Shown: one piece after another, positions 10,037 to 21,564 of the stretch
Layout of the letters: each line of letters opens with the position of its first letter
How positions within the stretch are numbered: the first letter of the stretch is position 1
Origin: Zingiber officinale
Taxonomy: Eukaryota; Streptophyta; Magnoliopsida; Zingiberales; Zingiberaceae
Direction: 5' to 3'
DNA length: 64,000 nucleotides
Assembly (NCBI RefSeq): GCF_018446385.1
Contig: NC_056001.1
Coordinates: 7,273,600 to 7,337,599, forward strand
The notes under the pieces: generated by a model
What the model was told of the DNA's origin: nothing
Seen by the model: the letters and a program-made list of their open reading frames with translations, nothing else
Databases searched by the model: none
Program-made: the position numbers and the translations under genes

Positions 10037-11500
10037 ATGGATCTCTATGGAGAAGACATCATCATTCCACCCTTCTACGAATGCGGCGACTTCGCGTATT
10101 GGAAGGTAAGGATGAAGTACTTTCTTATGACTAACATAATGAATTGGTTTTGTGTACAAGAAGGTTTTACTCCTCCGGTGGATAAGGAAGGAAAACCACT
10201 TGAGAAGAAGGAGTGGACAAGAAAACAAATTCACAAATCCGAAATCAACGAAGAGGTAACGAGAATAATTGAATTTTCATTGTCTACTAACATCTTGTGT
10301 AAGATAGGTTACAACAATGCCAAGGAATTATGGGATAACTTGGCCAAGTTCCATGAGGGAAGCTCAAATTCAAGCCATGAAGAGGAGCTAAGTGAGCCAA
10401 GTAGCTCACATCATGGAGGAGAAGATTTAGAAGTTGAGGGCCACTCAACATCTAAAGAAGAAGAGGAGGAGAGTTCCTCTTCAAGGTCGGAGCAAGAAGA
10501 AGAAGCTTCTACCTCCGGAAGGGATGAAGATGAGAGCGTTCATCCATCCTCAACCCTAGGTAACTCAAGCATTTTAATTTCTAGCAAATTACACATAATG
10601 TGCTTCGAGTGTAGGGAATTTGGGCACTACAAGAGCAAGTGTCCAAAGAGGGTTAGAAAGACTCCACCGGCACCAAAGGTCAAGGAAGCCGGCGTCCCAA
10701 CACGCAAAGGCAAGAAGCACGTGGTGTGCTTTCAATGCAAGCAACGGGGACACTATAGGAGCCAATGTCCGAAGGGGAGGAAACCTCACAAGGACAAGGG
10801 ATGCACATCGATAGGGGGAGCTAAGGCAAACCCTAAGGTATCTTTTAAGGCTCATTCGTGCAATTCTAGTAGGATACATGCTAGTAATTTTATTGCATTA
10901 GTCAATAATGATAAGCATGTTAACACTAGAAATCAATACATGTGCTTAGGTGCTAAACATGTCAACCTAGATAGGGATACTACTAGGAATGCTAACCCTA
11001 GGATTAACACTTCTAAGGTTAAGGAAAACCTAGGTAGAAACCCAAAATCAACTAGACACATGCCTAGGAACACCTCAAGAAAGAATGACAAATCAAAACT
11101 TGAGGTATTAGAAAAGGAGAATCAAGTCTTGAGGTCAAGGCTTGATACCCTAGAAAAGGCCCTTAAAAATTTAGAGAAGTCAACTCTAGGGCCTAAGGGT
11201 CAAAAGTCCCAGGACAAGAAAGGTTTGGGTCACAAATCTAAGTCCTAAGTGGTCAAGCCCACTTACCACAATGTTCCATTCGATTATGGAACAAAACCTA
11301 GGGCTAGGAAGACCATTACCAAGGTTACAAGGGGAGTCACCCCTATAGTTGACCTTGATGAGACCAAAATGACCAAGGCTTCAAAGCCTAAGAGGGTCAT
11401 TAGGAGGGTTGCTAGGGAAGTCATCCCTAGTGAATATTTAGTGAACCCAATGAGCTCAAATAGGTATTGGGTTCCTATGAGCATCTTCTCTACCCCATAA
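10037..11500 (+). pseudogene. Element A gag, interrupted by one nonsense codon
   Basis: It starts MDLYGEDIIIPPFYE and is open for 403 residues to a TAA at 11246-11248. It then continues in frame to 11500; element B reads CAA at that codon, so this is a C-to-T nonsense change. Residues 1-107 match the N-terminal domain of Copia/Sirevirus Gag (YWKVRM, AKELWDNLAKFHE). Next come an acidic Ser/Glu-rich stretch (about 108-180), two CCHC zinc knuckles (residues 189-202 and 231-244) and a coiled coil (about 355-395). Most of the capsid core found in E's Gag after AKELW...HEG is missing. Gag would coat the element RNA in cytoplasmic particles. Confidence 0.85.
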
Positions 11501-13477
11501 ATGGGTTAGAGAGTGTCAACTCCAATAAGAAAGGTAGTTAACCCAACTTTGAGGAAATTGACACTCAAAGAGCATTTTCAAGGTTTTGTGAACCTTTGAA
11601 AATGAAATGGAATTATCATTTACTCCTTGGAAGAGTAAAATGTGCCATTATGGAAAAGAATGATTTTAATTGGCACAATTTGGGAAAATCTAGAGAGCTC
11701 TCGAGGAAAAATGAAACATGCCAAGTTTTGAGGATAAATTTGATCTTTAAGTGGCTAGAATTAATCTAGAGTTCAAGAAGTGTCAAAATTAGGATTTTGG
11801 CATTTTGGGACAATCTAGGATTAAATTTGAAGTTAGCCAAGTGGTTAAGGATACTTAGATAGGTAATCTAGGTATATTTATTTATGCTAAATCTTGCCAT
11901 GATTGTTTGCCCTCACATGTCATGACATCATGTTTAGTTTTATTATCATTTGAAATGTCATGATAATGCTTAGGCTAGTTTTTATGTCATGTTTATTTAA
12001 GTTTCAAACTTTATGCCATGACATCATGACATTGACACATGTTTTCATTTATGATACCATTTTATGTCATGTCATCATCTCTTGCATTAGTAATCAATTG
12101 AATTGATTTAAGGATGAAAAAACACATTTTGATATTGAGATCAAATTTGTGTTTAGAAAATGCATGAGACCTTAGTCTAAGATACCTAAACCCATATCTC
12201 ACATCAAAATTGACATGGATGTGTTTGATACACTTTAGATGTGTGTGAGATATTAGGATCATGAGTTAGGATCAAGGTGCATGGTTCTTGTACCTAGATG
12301 AGCCTAATTCAAGAAATGGAGGATCATAGGGAAAACTTGTGTACAAGTCATGTACATATAGTCCTAAGATTATGATCCTAAATTAAAGGGTTTAAAATCA
12401 TTTCAAAATTGATTTGAAAAACCTTGATGAAGCTTTCCTAGTGATAGCATTCATCATTGAACATTGTGATACAAAGTTGAGTTAAACTTGAACTATTTCA
12501 AAGTTTTTGAACTTTGTATCAAGATTGAAAAATGGAAACTATTTTCATAGAAAACTATTTTTCCTTGATAGTATATGATATGAGGAATGTATCCTCAAAG
12601 TTTCGTAATTTTTAGAATTTTCTGTAATTTTCTGTGAGTTTCTGAATTTCTCCCGGGGAGAAAAATCAGAAATCTCTGATTTCAGAGGCTGGATCGGTCA
12701 CCGAACCGATCCAGAGAAGTCCTGATCGGTCTGGTGACCGATCAGTGGCGATCCAGAAAGCGAGGATCGGTCTGGGGACCGATCCAGAGGGGTCCTGATC
12801 GGTCCGGTGACCGATCAGGCGTGCTGAATTTGCTGAATTTCGACTGGTTGTCTGAAATTTCAGCTCGGGAAGATGGTGTTTTGGATTTCTAAAGGTTTGA
12901 AACTCTCCAAGACATTGTTGGTGCAATGGTCAAGGGGGAGTTGACCTTTAGGGGGAGTCTTAACTAATTGTCAAGGGGGAGTTGACTTTTAGGGGGAGTT
13001 TTTACTCCTTAAGACTTTTGAGGATTAGTGATATGGGATTATCACTAAGTTGATTGTTGAGTTTAGTATCAAGGGGGAAATTAAGAGTTTCAATGAAAGG
13101 TATGGGACTTTCATTAGGAAGAAACTCTTGACCTTGATACCCTCTTTTTCTTTTTGATGTGTGTCAAAAAGGGGAGAGTGTTCATTGGAGAATTATTGGA
13201 GAACCCAAGTTAGGTTATCGGGTTAACCTAAGCTAGGGGAAGAATGTCAAGGAATGTTCAAGGAAGAACATTGGAATTCTTTTTGATGTGTGTCAAAAAG
13301 GGGGAGAATTATTGGAGAACCCAAGTTAGGTTATCGGGTTAACCTAAGGGGAGAATGTCCAGAGAATGTTCAAGGAAAGAACATTGGACATTGGAAGATG
13401 GTTGGAAAATCTAAGTTAGGTTATCGGGTTAACCTAACTTGATTATGAGTTTTGTCAAACATCAAAAAGGGGGAGAT
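11501..13477 (+). other. Element A 3' internal non-coding region with repeated polypurine tracts
   Basis: No coding potential is seen. It contains four GATCGGTC...GACCGATC palindromes (12690-12822), many GGGGGAG-type purine tracts between about 12930 and 13476, and a repeated block ending in CTAAGTTAGGTTATCGGG (three copies at about 13200-13440). The final tract AAAAAGGGGGAGAT abuts the 3' LTR. Multiple polypurine tracts before the 3' LTR are a recognised Sirevirus trait. Confidence 0.75.
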
Positions 13478-15175
13478 TGTTGGTGCAACCTTAGGTCAAG
13501 GTTGACTCGGTTGACCTGACTCGAGTTGACCTGACTCGAGTTATATTTTGATGTTTGACTTAGGAAGATTGTCGGTGCAACCTTAGGTCAAGGTTGACCT
13601 AGTTGAGTTGCATGTTGATGTTTGACACTCGTGGAAGAGTTGTATTCTTGATATGGGACAAGAATAGATGTTTGGGAGATTATTGGGGCAACCGTAGGTC
13701 AAGGTTGACCTGGTTGACCTGATTCGGGAAAAAGTCCAAGTATGGAGACTTGGCAACGGAAAAGTCCAAGCAGGGAGCTTGGCACTAGAAAAGTCCAAGT
13801 ATGGAGACTTGGCACTGGAAAAGTCCAAGCAGAGAGCTTGGCGAAAAGTCCAAGTATGGAGACTTGGCATCGAAAAGTCCAAGTATGGAGACTTGGTACG
13901 GAAAAGTCCTAACTGGGATGTTAGGCGGGTGGAAAGTCCGGTGAGTGAAGCGTGGAGTGGAAAGTCCTAACTGGATGTTAGGCGGTTGGAAAGTCCCGTG
14001 AGTGAAGCCAGCAAGGGAAAGTCCTAACGGGATGTTAGGCGGTGTGGAAAGTCCTGGTGAGTGACGGGCAAGGGAAAATCTAGATGGATCAAGGGTGATC
14101 GGACATCCGTGTGGAAAGTCTAAGTGGGTCAAAAGGATTGACCGGACAATTAGCGGAAGTGCTAGCAGTCAAGGGAGTGACCGGATGCTAGAATGATGTA
14201 CCAACAGTCAAGGTTGACCAATGTTGGTGTGGAAGCCTTAGGTCTAGGGTCGAGAAGTTTGGATCGGTCCGGTGACCGATCCAGAGGGGTCCCGATCGGT
14301 CCGGTGACCGATCGTAATCGATCGATGGCTCATCGATAATCTGATCGGCGAGACCGATCGAGGCAACGCAACTCGCGAGAAGAAAGCCGAGATCGGTTCG
14401 CGACCGATCACGATGGCTCGATCGGTCGGCAAGACCGATCAGGCATAAGCCTGATCGGTCCGTGGACCGATCAGGCTATCGCGACACTGATCGGTCCGGG
14501 ACCGATCGGTGACAAACGAAGTTTATGCGCTTAGGCCGATCGGCCGCACCGATCGGTTCTAGCTGCGACGCAACGGCTAGTTTCTTCGCTGTCTTCTTCG
14601 CAGGTATAAAGGGGTCGAGGGCTGCTGCTGCGCGACAATTTCTTCTTCTTCCTTCCTGTTGCGAAGTGCTGTTGTGCTTGAGCTTTGTTGAGCTCCTCCT
14701 TGTCGAAGCTTCGCGTGAGCTTCATTCCACGACTGGATCAGCTGCTGCTGAGTTGCTTGTTGCATCTGTCCGTGAAGTTTCTACTTCATCCGGGACCCCA
14801 GCCGACGAGAAGGCAAGCTACTGTGTTTACATTCCTGTTGTATTTTGTTCTTGCTATTCTCTTGTACTCTTAGCTTGCTGTTGCAAGTGATTGTGGCGAG
14901 GTTTCTCCACCCACAAGGAGTTGATATTAGCCGGTTCTCCGGGGACTCATCTGCCGACGGATTGATAGGGCTCGTCCACCTTACGGACACACCGAGGAGT
15001 AGGAGTATCATCTCCGAACCTCGTTACATCCCTGCGTAGAGGTTTGATTTCTTTTCCTGTTTTCTTTCTGCATTTAGTTTCTGCTGCGCTAACCCTAGTT
15101 TGTAGAAAGAAACGCGAGCAATTGGGGTCGGCTATTCACACCCCCCCTCTCTAGCCGTACGAAGAGATCCTAACA
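13478..15175 (+). repeat. Element A 3' LTR
   Basis: A 1698-bp LTR matching 8352-9974. The hairpin array is at about 13735-14240, followed by a denser GATCGGTC palindrome array at about 14262-14560 that is largely missing from the 5' LTR. The TATA box is at 14604-14610. The leader half (about 14580-15175) is nearly identical to the 5' LTR, so most divergence lies in the palindromic part. Confidence 0.9.
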
Positions 15176-15180
15176 TTCTC

Positions 15181-16660
15181 CTCTCCTTCTCTCGGCACCA
15201 CAACAAGGGAGGAACTAGGGTTCCATCCCTAGGGTTCCAAGGTCACTTTCCGGCGACGATTTCAGCACAAGGACGTTCCCCTCTGCGAGTAGAGCACGTG
15301 GACGCGAGCGAATCGTCGAGAAGTCGTCTCCACCGGAATTTCTAGCTATTAGATTTGTAAGAAATCTAGCACACAAGGTAAGAAACTCCTCACCTGCAGT
15401 ATAAGTAGCTCCGTTTGGTTTTATACGCACTAGTTTAGCTATATGCTGTTTTTATTGACGCATAGGGTGAATTTGACCCTCCTCGCAGATTTAAGGATTT
15501 AGTGAGTACTTCTAGATGGGCCGGACACGTATTCCCTCTTCAGTGGGGGGTTCCTAGACGTTGTCGGGTGCCTAGAAGTGGTCTCCCTAATAGAGGGGAG
15601 AGTTGGGGGCACACTAGGTGTTCGATAAAATAGCTAGTTAAGTTAAAATGCAAATTAAGCATTTTAATAGCTCAGTTAAATGCATTAGAAGCATTTAAAT
15701 CAGTAAATCAGTTTATTTTAGCTTATATGGGACTACGGTCCAATGGGTGGGCTCCCACAGTCGCCTCTAGGTTCAGACAACCTAGCTCTAGGTTCAGATA
15801 ACCTAGAAACAGCAAGTTAAAACAGTTAGTTATATTCAGTATTTTACTTTCAGTGGCACTGTACTGGATCAGATATCCATTGGGTTGGACTCCCACAGTC
15901 GTCCCTAGGTTTAGATAACCTAGTTAACCCTACTAAATTCGGGACTTGCAAACCCGGGTCTAGTTAGGGATGCGCGCACAGCAAGTACAGTTGCCGGGCC
16001 CAAACAACATGTTTAGTATTTTCACTTACTATATGTATATGGTTTTCAACCTTTCACAAATTAGTTCGTGAATTCAGTACAGTCCTAGCAGTAGCTCAGT
16101 TTTTAGTATCAGCTTAGTTCTTCATTGATACCATGTGATTGATATCATGTTCAGTTTTAGATATGCCATGATTGTATGCTTATATGTCATGCCATGTTTA
16201 GTTTATTCAGTATACTTAGCATATCCTTTCAAACAGCATGATTTAAAATCATATTTGCATCGTATGCATGTTTTAGTGAGGTAGATGGTTTCTTACTAAG
16301 CTTTTTAGCTTATAGATACTATTTTCCTTATACTGCAGATACAGGTAAAAGGAAAATTGACTAGCAGAGGAAGCTGGAGGCCAATGCAGAGATGGTGTAT
16401 GTGGCAGGAACTGGAATAAAAGATTCTTAGGGGACTTAGCAAGTTTAAACAGTAGAACTCTTTAGCGTTTTACTTTCATGCACGTTTAGTTGTGTAATGC
16501 TATGAATCAGTGAACTATGTGTCATGTTAAGTTTAGAATACTAGTTTTATGTTATTAGAATGTCTCTCATGTAATGTATAACTCATATGTGAGATTTTGG
16601 CACGCCCAAGTGCTGAAATCAGAGTTTCAGGCTGAAATCAGAGTTTCAGGCTGAAATCAG
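15181..16660. other. Non-coding body of H, right of element A
   Basis: No coding region is recognised. A short self-similar stretch (CTCTAGGTTCAGA and related words, 15760-15930) repeats two or three times. The text is otherwise unique within the window. Confidence 0.4.
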
Positions 16661-16667
16661 AACTCTG

Positions 16668-17010
16668 ATCGGTCTACAGACCGATCAGGGAGTGGGTTGT
16701 GCCGCTGGATCGGTCAGCTGACCGATCCATGCGCGAACAGAGAGTTGGCCTCTGTTATGGATCGGTCAGCCGACCGATCCATTGTGCGAACAGAGAGCAC
16801 CGACGCTCACTGATCGGTCAGCCGACCGATCAGTGAGCTACTGGATCGGTCAAGCCGACCGATCAGGGTACTCCTGGATCAGTCGGTAGACCGATCCAGC
16901 CGCATACAGAGGCGAGGGAGCATATGGATCGGTCTGCCGACCGATCCAGATAGTTTTTCCGTGCCAGTAACAAGCTAGATCGATCACGGGATCGATCCGA
17001 CAGCCCAATC
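16668..17010. repeat. GATCGGTC...GACCGATC palindrome array in H
   Basis: About seven inverted repeats with arms GATCGGTC and GACCGATC and a 4-6 bp loop, spaced 35-60 bp apart, then two or three relatives built on ATCGAT. Flanking bases usually change in step on both sides (TG...CA with GGATC/GATCC units, CT...AG with TGATC/GATCA units). The array lies in H, not in A. Confidence 0.85.
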
Positions 17011-17253
17011 GATCTATGGATCGATTGAAGTGCCTGATTATAGCTAGCAGGCCATCCGAGTGGCATAGATTATCTTCCCTAACATGTGTACAACTCCTAG
17101 GTACACCTAGAACACTAAGTTAAACTTTACAGCATTTAGTTCAGTAGAATTTTAAATTAGCCAGTTTTCATTCCGCATTAATAGTCCAGCACAGCATAAC
17201 TGTAGCGACCGGCCTCGCAGCCTAGCTAGTAGGAGGCGGGTCGTTACATTCTC

Positions 17254-18529
17254 AAAATTAAGTAGATAGTCCACGGGATCAGTCGAGCCTCCATATTATC
17301 CAATCGACAAAGGTCGAAAATGAGCTAGCAATTAGTCATCGAGTATCTCTTGGGAAAATGGCATATTTACCCGCTCAGGGGAATTATCGATTCGGGGTGC
17401 TTTGCCCTTACGAACATCCTGGGCGGGCACGTTCTTAGTGGACGATCTCACGATCCTTGTGTATTTTTCGTCCAGACATGCTCTTCTGAAGGTGTTCTGA
17501 ATAATGTCCTGTGGTATGAGATTGGTGCATTGGGAACTGGTGGCAAGCCGACGGCGGGACGGGTGCTTGATGAAAAGCGCTCGTCGGCTGGTGGTTCGAC
17601 TGACGCCCAGCAAGACCCCTCCACTAAGGTCCCATGTTCAACTCATGGTTTAAAGTAATGTGTCAAGACGGTCGAAACGGGCAAAATATCTCATTCCGCC
17701 CAACGACCGGCATCGGCACAACCTTGACACCAGCCCCACGACAGCTGCAACATGTTGCGCGACCCCATGGTCGCAGTGAAGGGGTCGATCGACCCCGCAA
17801 TAGCAGCAGAGGGGTTGCATAACCCTTCTGCTGCCGCCTCAGAGGCATCGTGCCACCCTATAGCCACTGAAGAGGGGTCGCATGACTACCGCAGTCGCGC
17901 CAAAGGAGTCACACGATCCCCACGACCTTGGATGTGGGGTTGCGCAACCCCGCGGCAGCGCCGAAGTCGCGCAAGCTCACGAGTGGTGTCGAATTTCACA
18001 TTTTTTTTAAATTAAACTTAAATTAATTATTTTAATCAACTCCTACCTATGATGGAGATAATATAAAGAGACTTTATTAAACTCTAATAAAATTATTTAA
18101 TTAATTTTATATTTCATTTATTTTAATTTAAAGATTATAATAAAAATTTTATTTATTTATTTATCTATTTTCACATCTTTTTCTTTTTTTAAAATTATTT
18201 TTTATATTTTTTATTTTTAAAATATTTATGTTATTTTTTTAATTAATATATTTTATATTTAAAAAATACCAAAACTATATCGGCATGACACGATACGGTA
18301 CTGAAACTATATCGTTCCGGTCCAAGACCGAAACCTCGGCACTGGTCGAAATTTTAAACATTGGTTCAACTTATTGGTCCGTTGTAGATATGGCAGGGTC
18401 ATTTAGCGTTCGGCACTCAATAACCGCTTGTTGTTGTTATTGAAGCATTTTTGTAGCCTGAGCATTTATTAACATCTCCAGTTCTTCATGGATTAATGTC
18501 ACTGTGGTGAGTCGTCCCGCGTTCTCCAT
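17254..18529 (-). pseudogene. Element F gag, N-terminal part
   Basis: The likely start ATG is at 18527-18529, with the N-terminus MENAGRLTTVTLIHEELEML. Downstream, the 17332-17613 ORF carries the RKGKAPRIDNSPERVNM / PFSQEILDD block that precedes the capsid in Tat-type Gag. A possible 718-bp insertion (17647-18364) lies between the two pieces. The gag continues at 7980 after H. The frame is open in parts only. Confidence 0.65.
17647..18364. mobile_element. Possible MULE-like non-autonomous insertion in F gag
   Basis: It is flanked by a near-perfect 10-bp direct repeat (TTCAACTCAT at 17637-17646, TTCAACTTAT at 18365-18374), a length typical of Mutator-like targets. The left half is GC-rich with GCGACCCC/GGGGTCG words. 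The right half (18000-18250) is very AT-rich. Terminal inverted repeats are weak (both ends have a TTTAAA and a TCGACC-like word), so the class is uncertain. Confidence 0.35.
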
Positions 18530-18701
18530 CTTCACGTGTTGGATGTAAATGAGATTCCCACAAATGATGTCAAATATGATCCTGTCTAAAAGCAGTGAAG
18601 GCGATAAGTTGGGGACACGGCTCTGCTGTTGACCAAATGAAGACTCTGCGCTGTCCTGCAACACAGATAGCGTTAATGTCGAGCCAGGGAAGGGGTCCTT
18701 G
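18530..18701 (-). other. Element F leader / end of its 5' LTR, left of C
   Basis: This sequence joins with 47517 onward once C is removed. It is the untranslated leader of F and probably the last part of its 5' LTR. I could not fix the LTR end or the primer-binding site. Confidence 0.5.
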
Positions 18702-19557
18702 TGTAGGACCCTTGGTGGCCGGCTAAAGGGGTGAATAGACTTGTAAAGAAAAACAACCTTCCTCAAACTTTATAGCTTAATAATTATCAACACTTGTATA
18801 AAATAATTGAAAAACTAAAAAAGACGAGGTACAAAGAAATTACTTGGTTACAACCGGAAAAAGTTGTTAATCCAAGGAAAATGTAAAGTTCACTAAAACT
18901 CTCCTCTAGGCAAAGAAGCTTCTTACAACAGTTAAATCTCACAACTAATAAGTTGAACTGAAACTAAATCAATTACAAGTGTTGTTTCTCTCTTTTTCTT
19001 GTTGTGTTTAGCATCTAGGAGTAGGGCTACTTTTATAACCCTATTTGGGGCTCCTGGAAGGGTTCCAGGCGTCTGGAATGTGATAAAAGTTTATCCCCAA
19101 TGCAGCAGGACACGCCACGTCATAAATGGCTAACTTTTGGTTCCAGGCGCCCGGACCAGAAAATTGACTTTTGGTCCTGGTCTTCCACTCCGGTCTCACT
19201 CGCATTGGTCCGGATCTTCTGCTCCGACTCCGCTCGCTTGGATGATCTCGGCCATCCGGAATGGGGCTCATCCAAACCCAACTTCCAGCTTTCGAGCAAT
19301 CTTCTGCTCCGGTTTCTCGTCCCTCGGAAACACCGCGCGCCTCCTTCTCGTTTGTCCGCGTACTCTTCCGCAGCACCTAGTCCCTCAGACGCACTGAGCC
19401 CGTCAGCTCTCTTCTGTGTCTTCCTTCTCGCTAGCTGCGTCTTTTGCTCGACTTCCTGTGCACCTAAGTTCCTTCTCTCTTAGAAACAGGGGTTAAAAAT
19501 CAACAGGACCTAACCTTACTTGGTTGATCACATCAAAACTACCTTGGGGTACTAACA
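18702..19557 (-). repeat. Element C 3' LTR
   Basis: An 856-bp LTR from TGTAGGACCC to GTACTAACA, followed by the polypurine tract complement CTCCCCCTTTTT (19560-19571). A minus-strand TATA box lies at 19031-19037, with a GGAAGGGTTCC inverted repeat just upstream of it on that strand (19057-19067). It matches G and the right LTR of C. Confidence 0.85.
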
Positions 19558-20442
19558 ATCTCCCCCTTTTTAATGTGATCAAACCCAAGTTAAATTAGGG
19601 CAAACCATAAACAAATAGTTATAATTTTTGTAAAAAAATTTTGCAAGTACAGAAATTAAGTACAAAAATAAAAAAAAATTAAAATTATACTACCTTCCCT
19701 AGACTTAATCTTTACTACTCCCCCTTTTGATCACATTAAAAGTGGGGTACGTTAAACATATTACTTGGAAGGTCAAAAAAAGTCTAAGGAAAAAAAATAT
19801 GAAAAGCTAAGTTTCAAAAACTTTGATTTAAAAAAAAACTCCTTTAATAATAAAAACTTTAGCAAGGGTTGAATAGAAAAAATTTCACAGAAAGTTAATT
19901 TTTTAGCAAAATTTTAAAAAATATATATATTTTGATCACTAGCTCATAAAAATTTCTAATGAAAAATTTTTCAAAAGATTGTTTAGATTAACTTAAACAA
20001 ATTTTAATGATTAGACCTTTTTAAATAAATATTTCTAGCAAAAATTTAAAGCATTAGTTGAATGCTTCACAGTAAGTCAATTAAATATTCAATTCAGTAA
20101 TCGGCTGTGGCGAGACACTAGGTTTTCTTGGTTATTGGAGCATCAACCACTTCTAGACAAAGCCTCTTAAAAAATTTAAACATTTAATTTTCTTTCTGAA
20201 AGCCTTAAGAAAGTAATTAATCTAAATATGATTTTGGGACTCAAAATAAGTTCCTTCCTACATGATTAATCAAAAATTTCTTAGGAATGTATTTTTGTGA
20301 TATTTTCCTAATTTAGCTCTTATGGTATTTAAAATACCAATTTAAATTATTATATTTTCTAATATTTTGATTATTTGAGTATGCACAATTTTTCAAATAT
20401 TCTATTTCTGTTTTCAATTTTTCATTTTCTATTTTTAAATTA
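19558..20442 (-). other. Element C 3' internal non-coding region
   Basis: An AT-rich stretch with no coding signal, between C's Gag stop and its 3' LTR. A second purine-rich tract complement (CTCCCCCTTTTGATC) lies near 19720-19735, again the multiple-polypurine pattern of Sireviruses. Confidence 0.55.
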
Positions 20443-21178
20443 TCAAACAAATCTAATAGGCATGGATTGGCTAATTGTCTTTTCAAGTCTATATTTTTTT
20501 TCTAATTTTACTAAATCCTTGGAAAGAATCTTAATAAATTGAAATGACTTTTCAGGAGATAAGGCATGTACCTGGCTTACCTCATATTCTAATGCTCCCC
20601 CTTTATCGTAGTTTTCTTTTGATGATCCTCCCCCATCATCGATGCTCATCTCTGAGTTGTTTTCGTCTTCTTTTTGATGGTCTGCCATTAGGGCTAGCCC
20701 GGTGTAGACTTCGATTTCGGATTCGGATGGCGTGTCATCTCACGTCGCCTTTAGATTATGCTTAGGCCTAGTTGGCTTCTTGTTCTTCTCCTTGTCCTTG
20801 TTCTTCAATTTTGGGCAGTCATCCTTGATGTGCCCTTCTTCGTTGCAGTTGTAACATCGGACCTTCTTTTTGTTCGGATAATACCTTTTCGTCTGCAATT
20901 TAAATTCATTAGATTTAATAAATTTATTAAATTTTCTTACTAATAGCGTCGCTTCATCTTCGTCGATTGATGCTTCTGAGTCTGAATTGTCCATTCTTGT
21001 CTTCAAGGCAATGTTCTGACTAGGCTTCCTTTTCATCTCTGCACATCTAGATTCGTGAAGTTCAAAGGTGGAAAAAGATTTTCTAATGAACTAACTTCTA
21101 AGTCTTTAGATATATAAAATGAATCGACTATATAGGTCACTCAGGTGTCCTAGAGAATGCATTTAAAACATACCTTAA
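20443..21178 (-). pseudogene. Element C gag, C-terminal part
   Basis: Minus-strand Gag: an FELHES block (about 21040-21060) where E has ELELHEQ, then an acidic stretch, then one CCHC zinc knuckle CYNCNEEGHIKDDC at 20815-20856, then a Lys-rich tail and an acidic/coiled-coil end to 20443. A stop near 20739 and frameshifts near 21080 and 21150 break it. Its upstream part resumes at 44982 beyond D. Confidence 0.75.
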
Positions 21179-21464
21179 TGAATAAAATGGATTTGTGCCT
21201 CTTTCTTTAACGATCTCTTCTTTAAATAAGAATTACAATACAATATATTTTAGACAAGAAATTATTTACAACAATTACATTAATTACCGCTACTCTACTT
21301 TAGGTAAGAATATATAGTCATTATTGCTAATCTATTTTAGGTAAGAATATATACTGCTAATACACAGATTATGATAAATTAAATCTTGAAATATCATCCA
21401 CAATTTCTGTCATAATCTTAGCCATTGATATTTATAATTTCTACCATAATGTTAGCCATTGATA
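21179..21464 (-). repeat. Element D 3' LTR
   Basis: A 286-bp LTR, about 90% alike to 44698-44976 by eye, sharing the words GTGCCTCTTTCTTT and CCGCTACTCTACTTTAGG and ending GCCATTGATA. The polypurine tract complement TCCCCCCTTAAA follows. Confidence 0.85.
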
Positions 21465-21564
21465 TCCCCCCTTAAATTGATGATGGATGATCATAAAGCA
21501 TCAATTTGGTAACTAGAAAATGATGTCATTGTCATGAGAGAACCTTAGTAAATATATCAGCAGT

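Larger units (their letters stand above)
8352..15175 (+). mobile_element. Element A: gag-only Sirevirus-like LTR retrotransposon
   Basis: It is a complete insertion bounded by TG...CA and a perfect 5-bp duplication TTCTC (8347-8351 and 15176-15180). LTRs lie at 8352-9974 and 13478-15175. A primer-binding site complementary to initiator-Met tRNA lies at 9977-9988 and a polypurine tract at about 13465-13476. The 3.5-kb interior encodes only Gag; protease, integrase, RT and RNase H are absent. It is the same family as element B, in the opposite orientation. It would need enzymes supplied in trans, for example by an E-like element. Confidence 0.92.
7986..17248. mobile_element. Insertion H: probable solo LTR (about 2.4 kb without nested element A)
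   Basis: H begins TGTAACGCCCG and ends GGGTCGTTACA, with inverted 7-bp tips TGTAACG/CGTTACA and TG...CA termini. A perfect 5-bp duplication TTCTC lies at 7981-7985 and 17249-17253. Removing it rejoins F's gag. Element A (8352-15175) sits inside it. The remaining 7986-8351 plus 15181-17248 holds no coding region, no obvious second LTR and no primer-binding site, so a solo LTR is the simplest reading. The long size fits chromovirus (Tekay/Del-type) LTRs, but that lineage is only an inference. It carries its own GATCGGTC palindrome array at 16668-17010. Confidence 0.7.

Noticed and set aside
10589-10879. Minus-strand ORF opposite A's gag (also 39636-39968 opposite B's)
   Set aside because: Shadow of the Gag zinc-knuckle region.
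7986-17248. H as a complete autonomous retrotransposon
   Set aside because: After removing A, only 2.4 kb without coding domains, PBS or second LTR remains.
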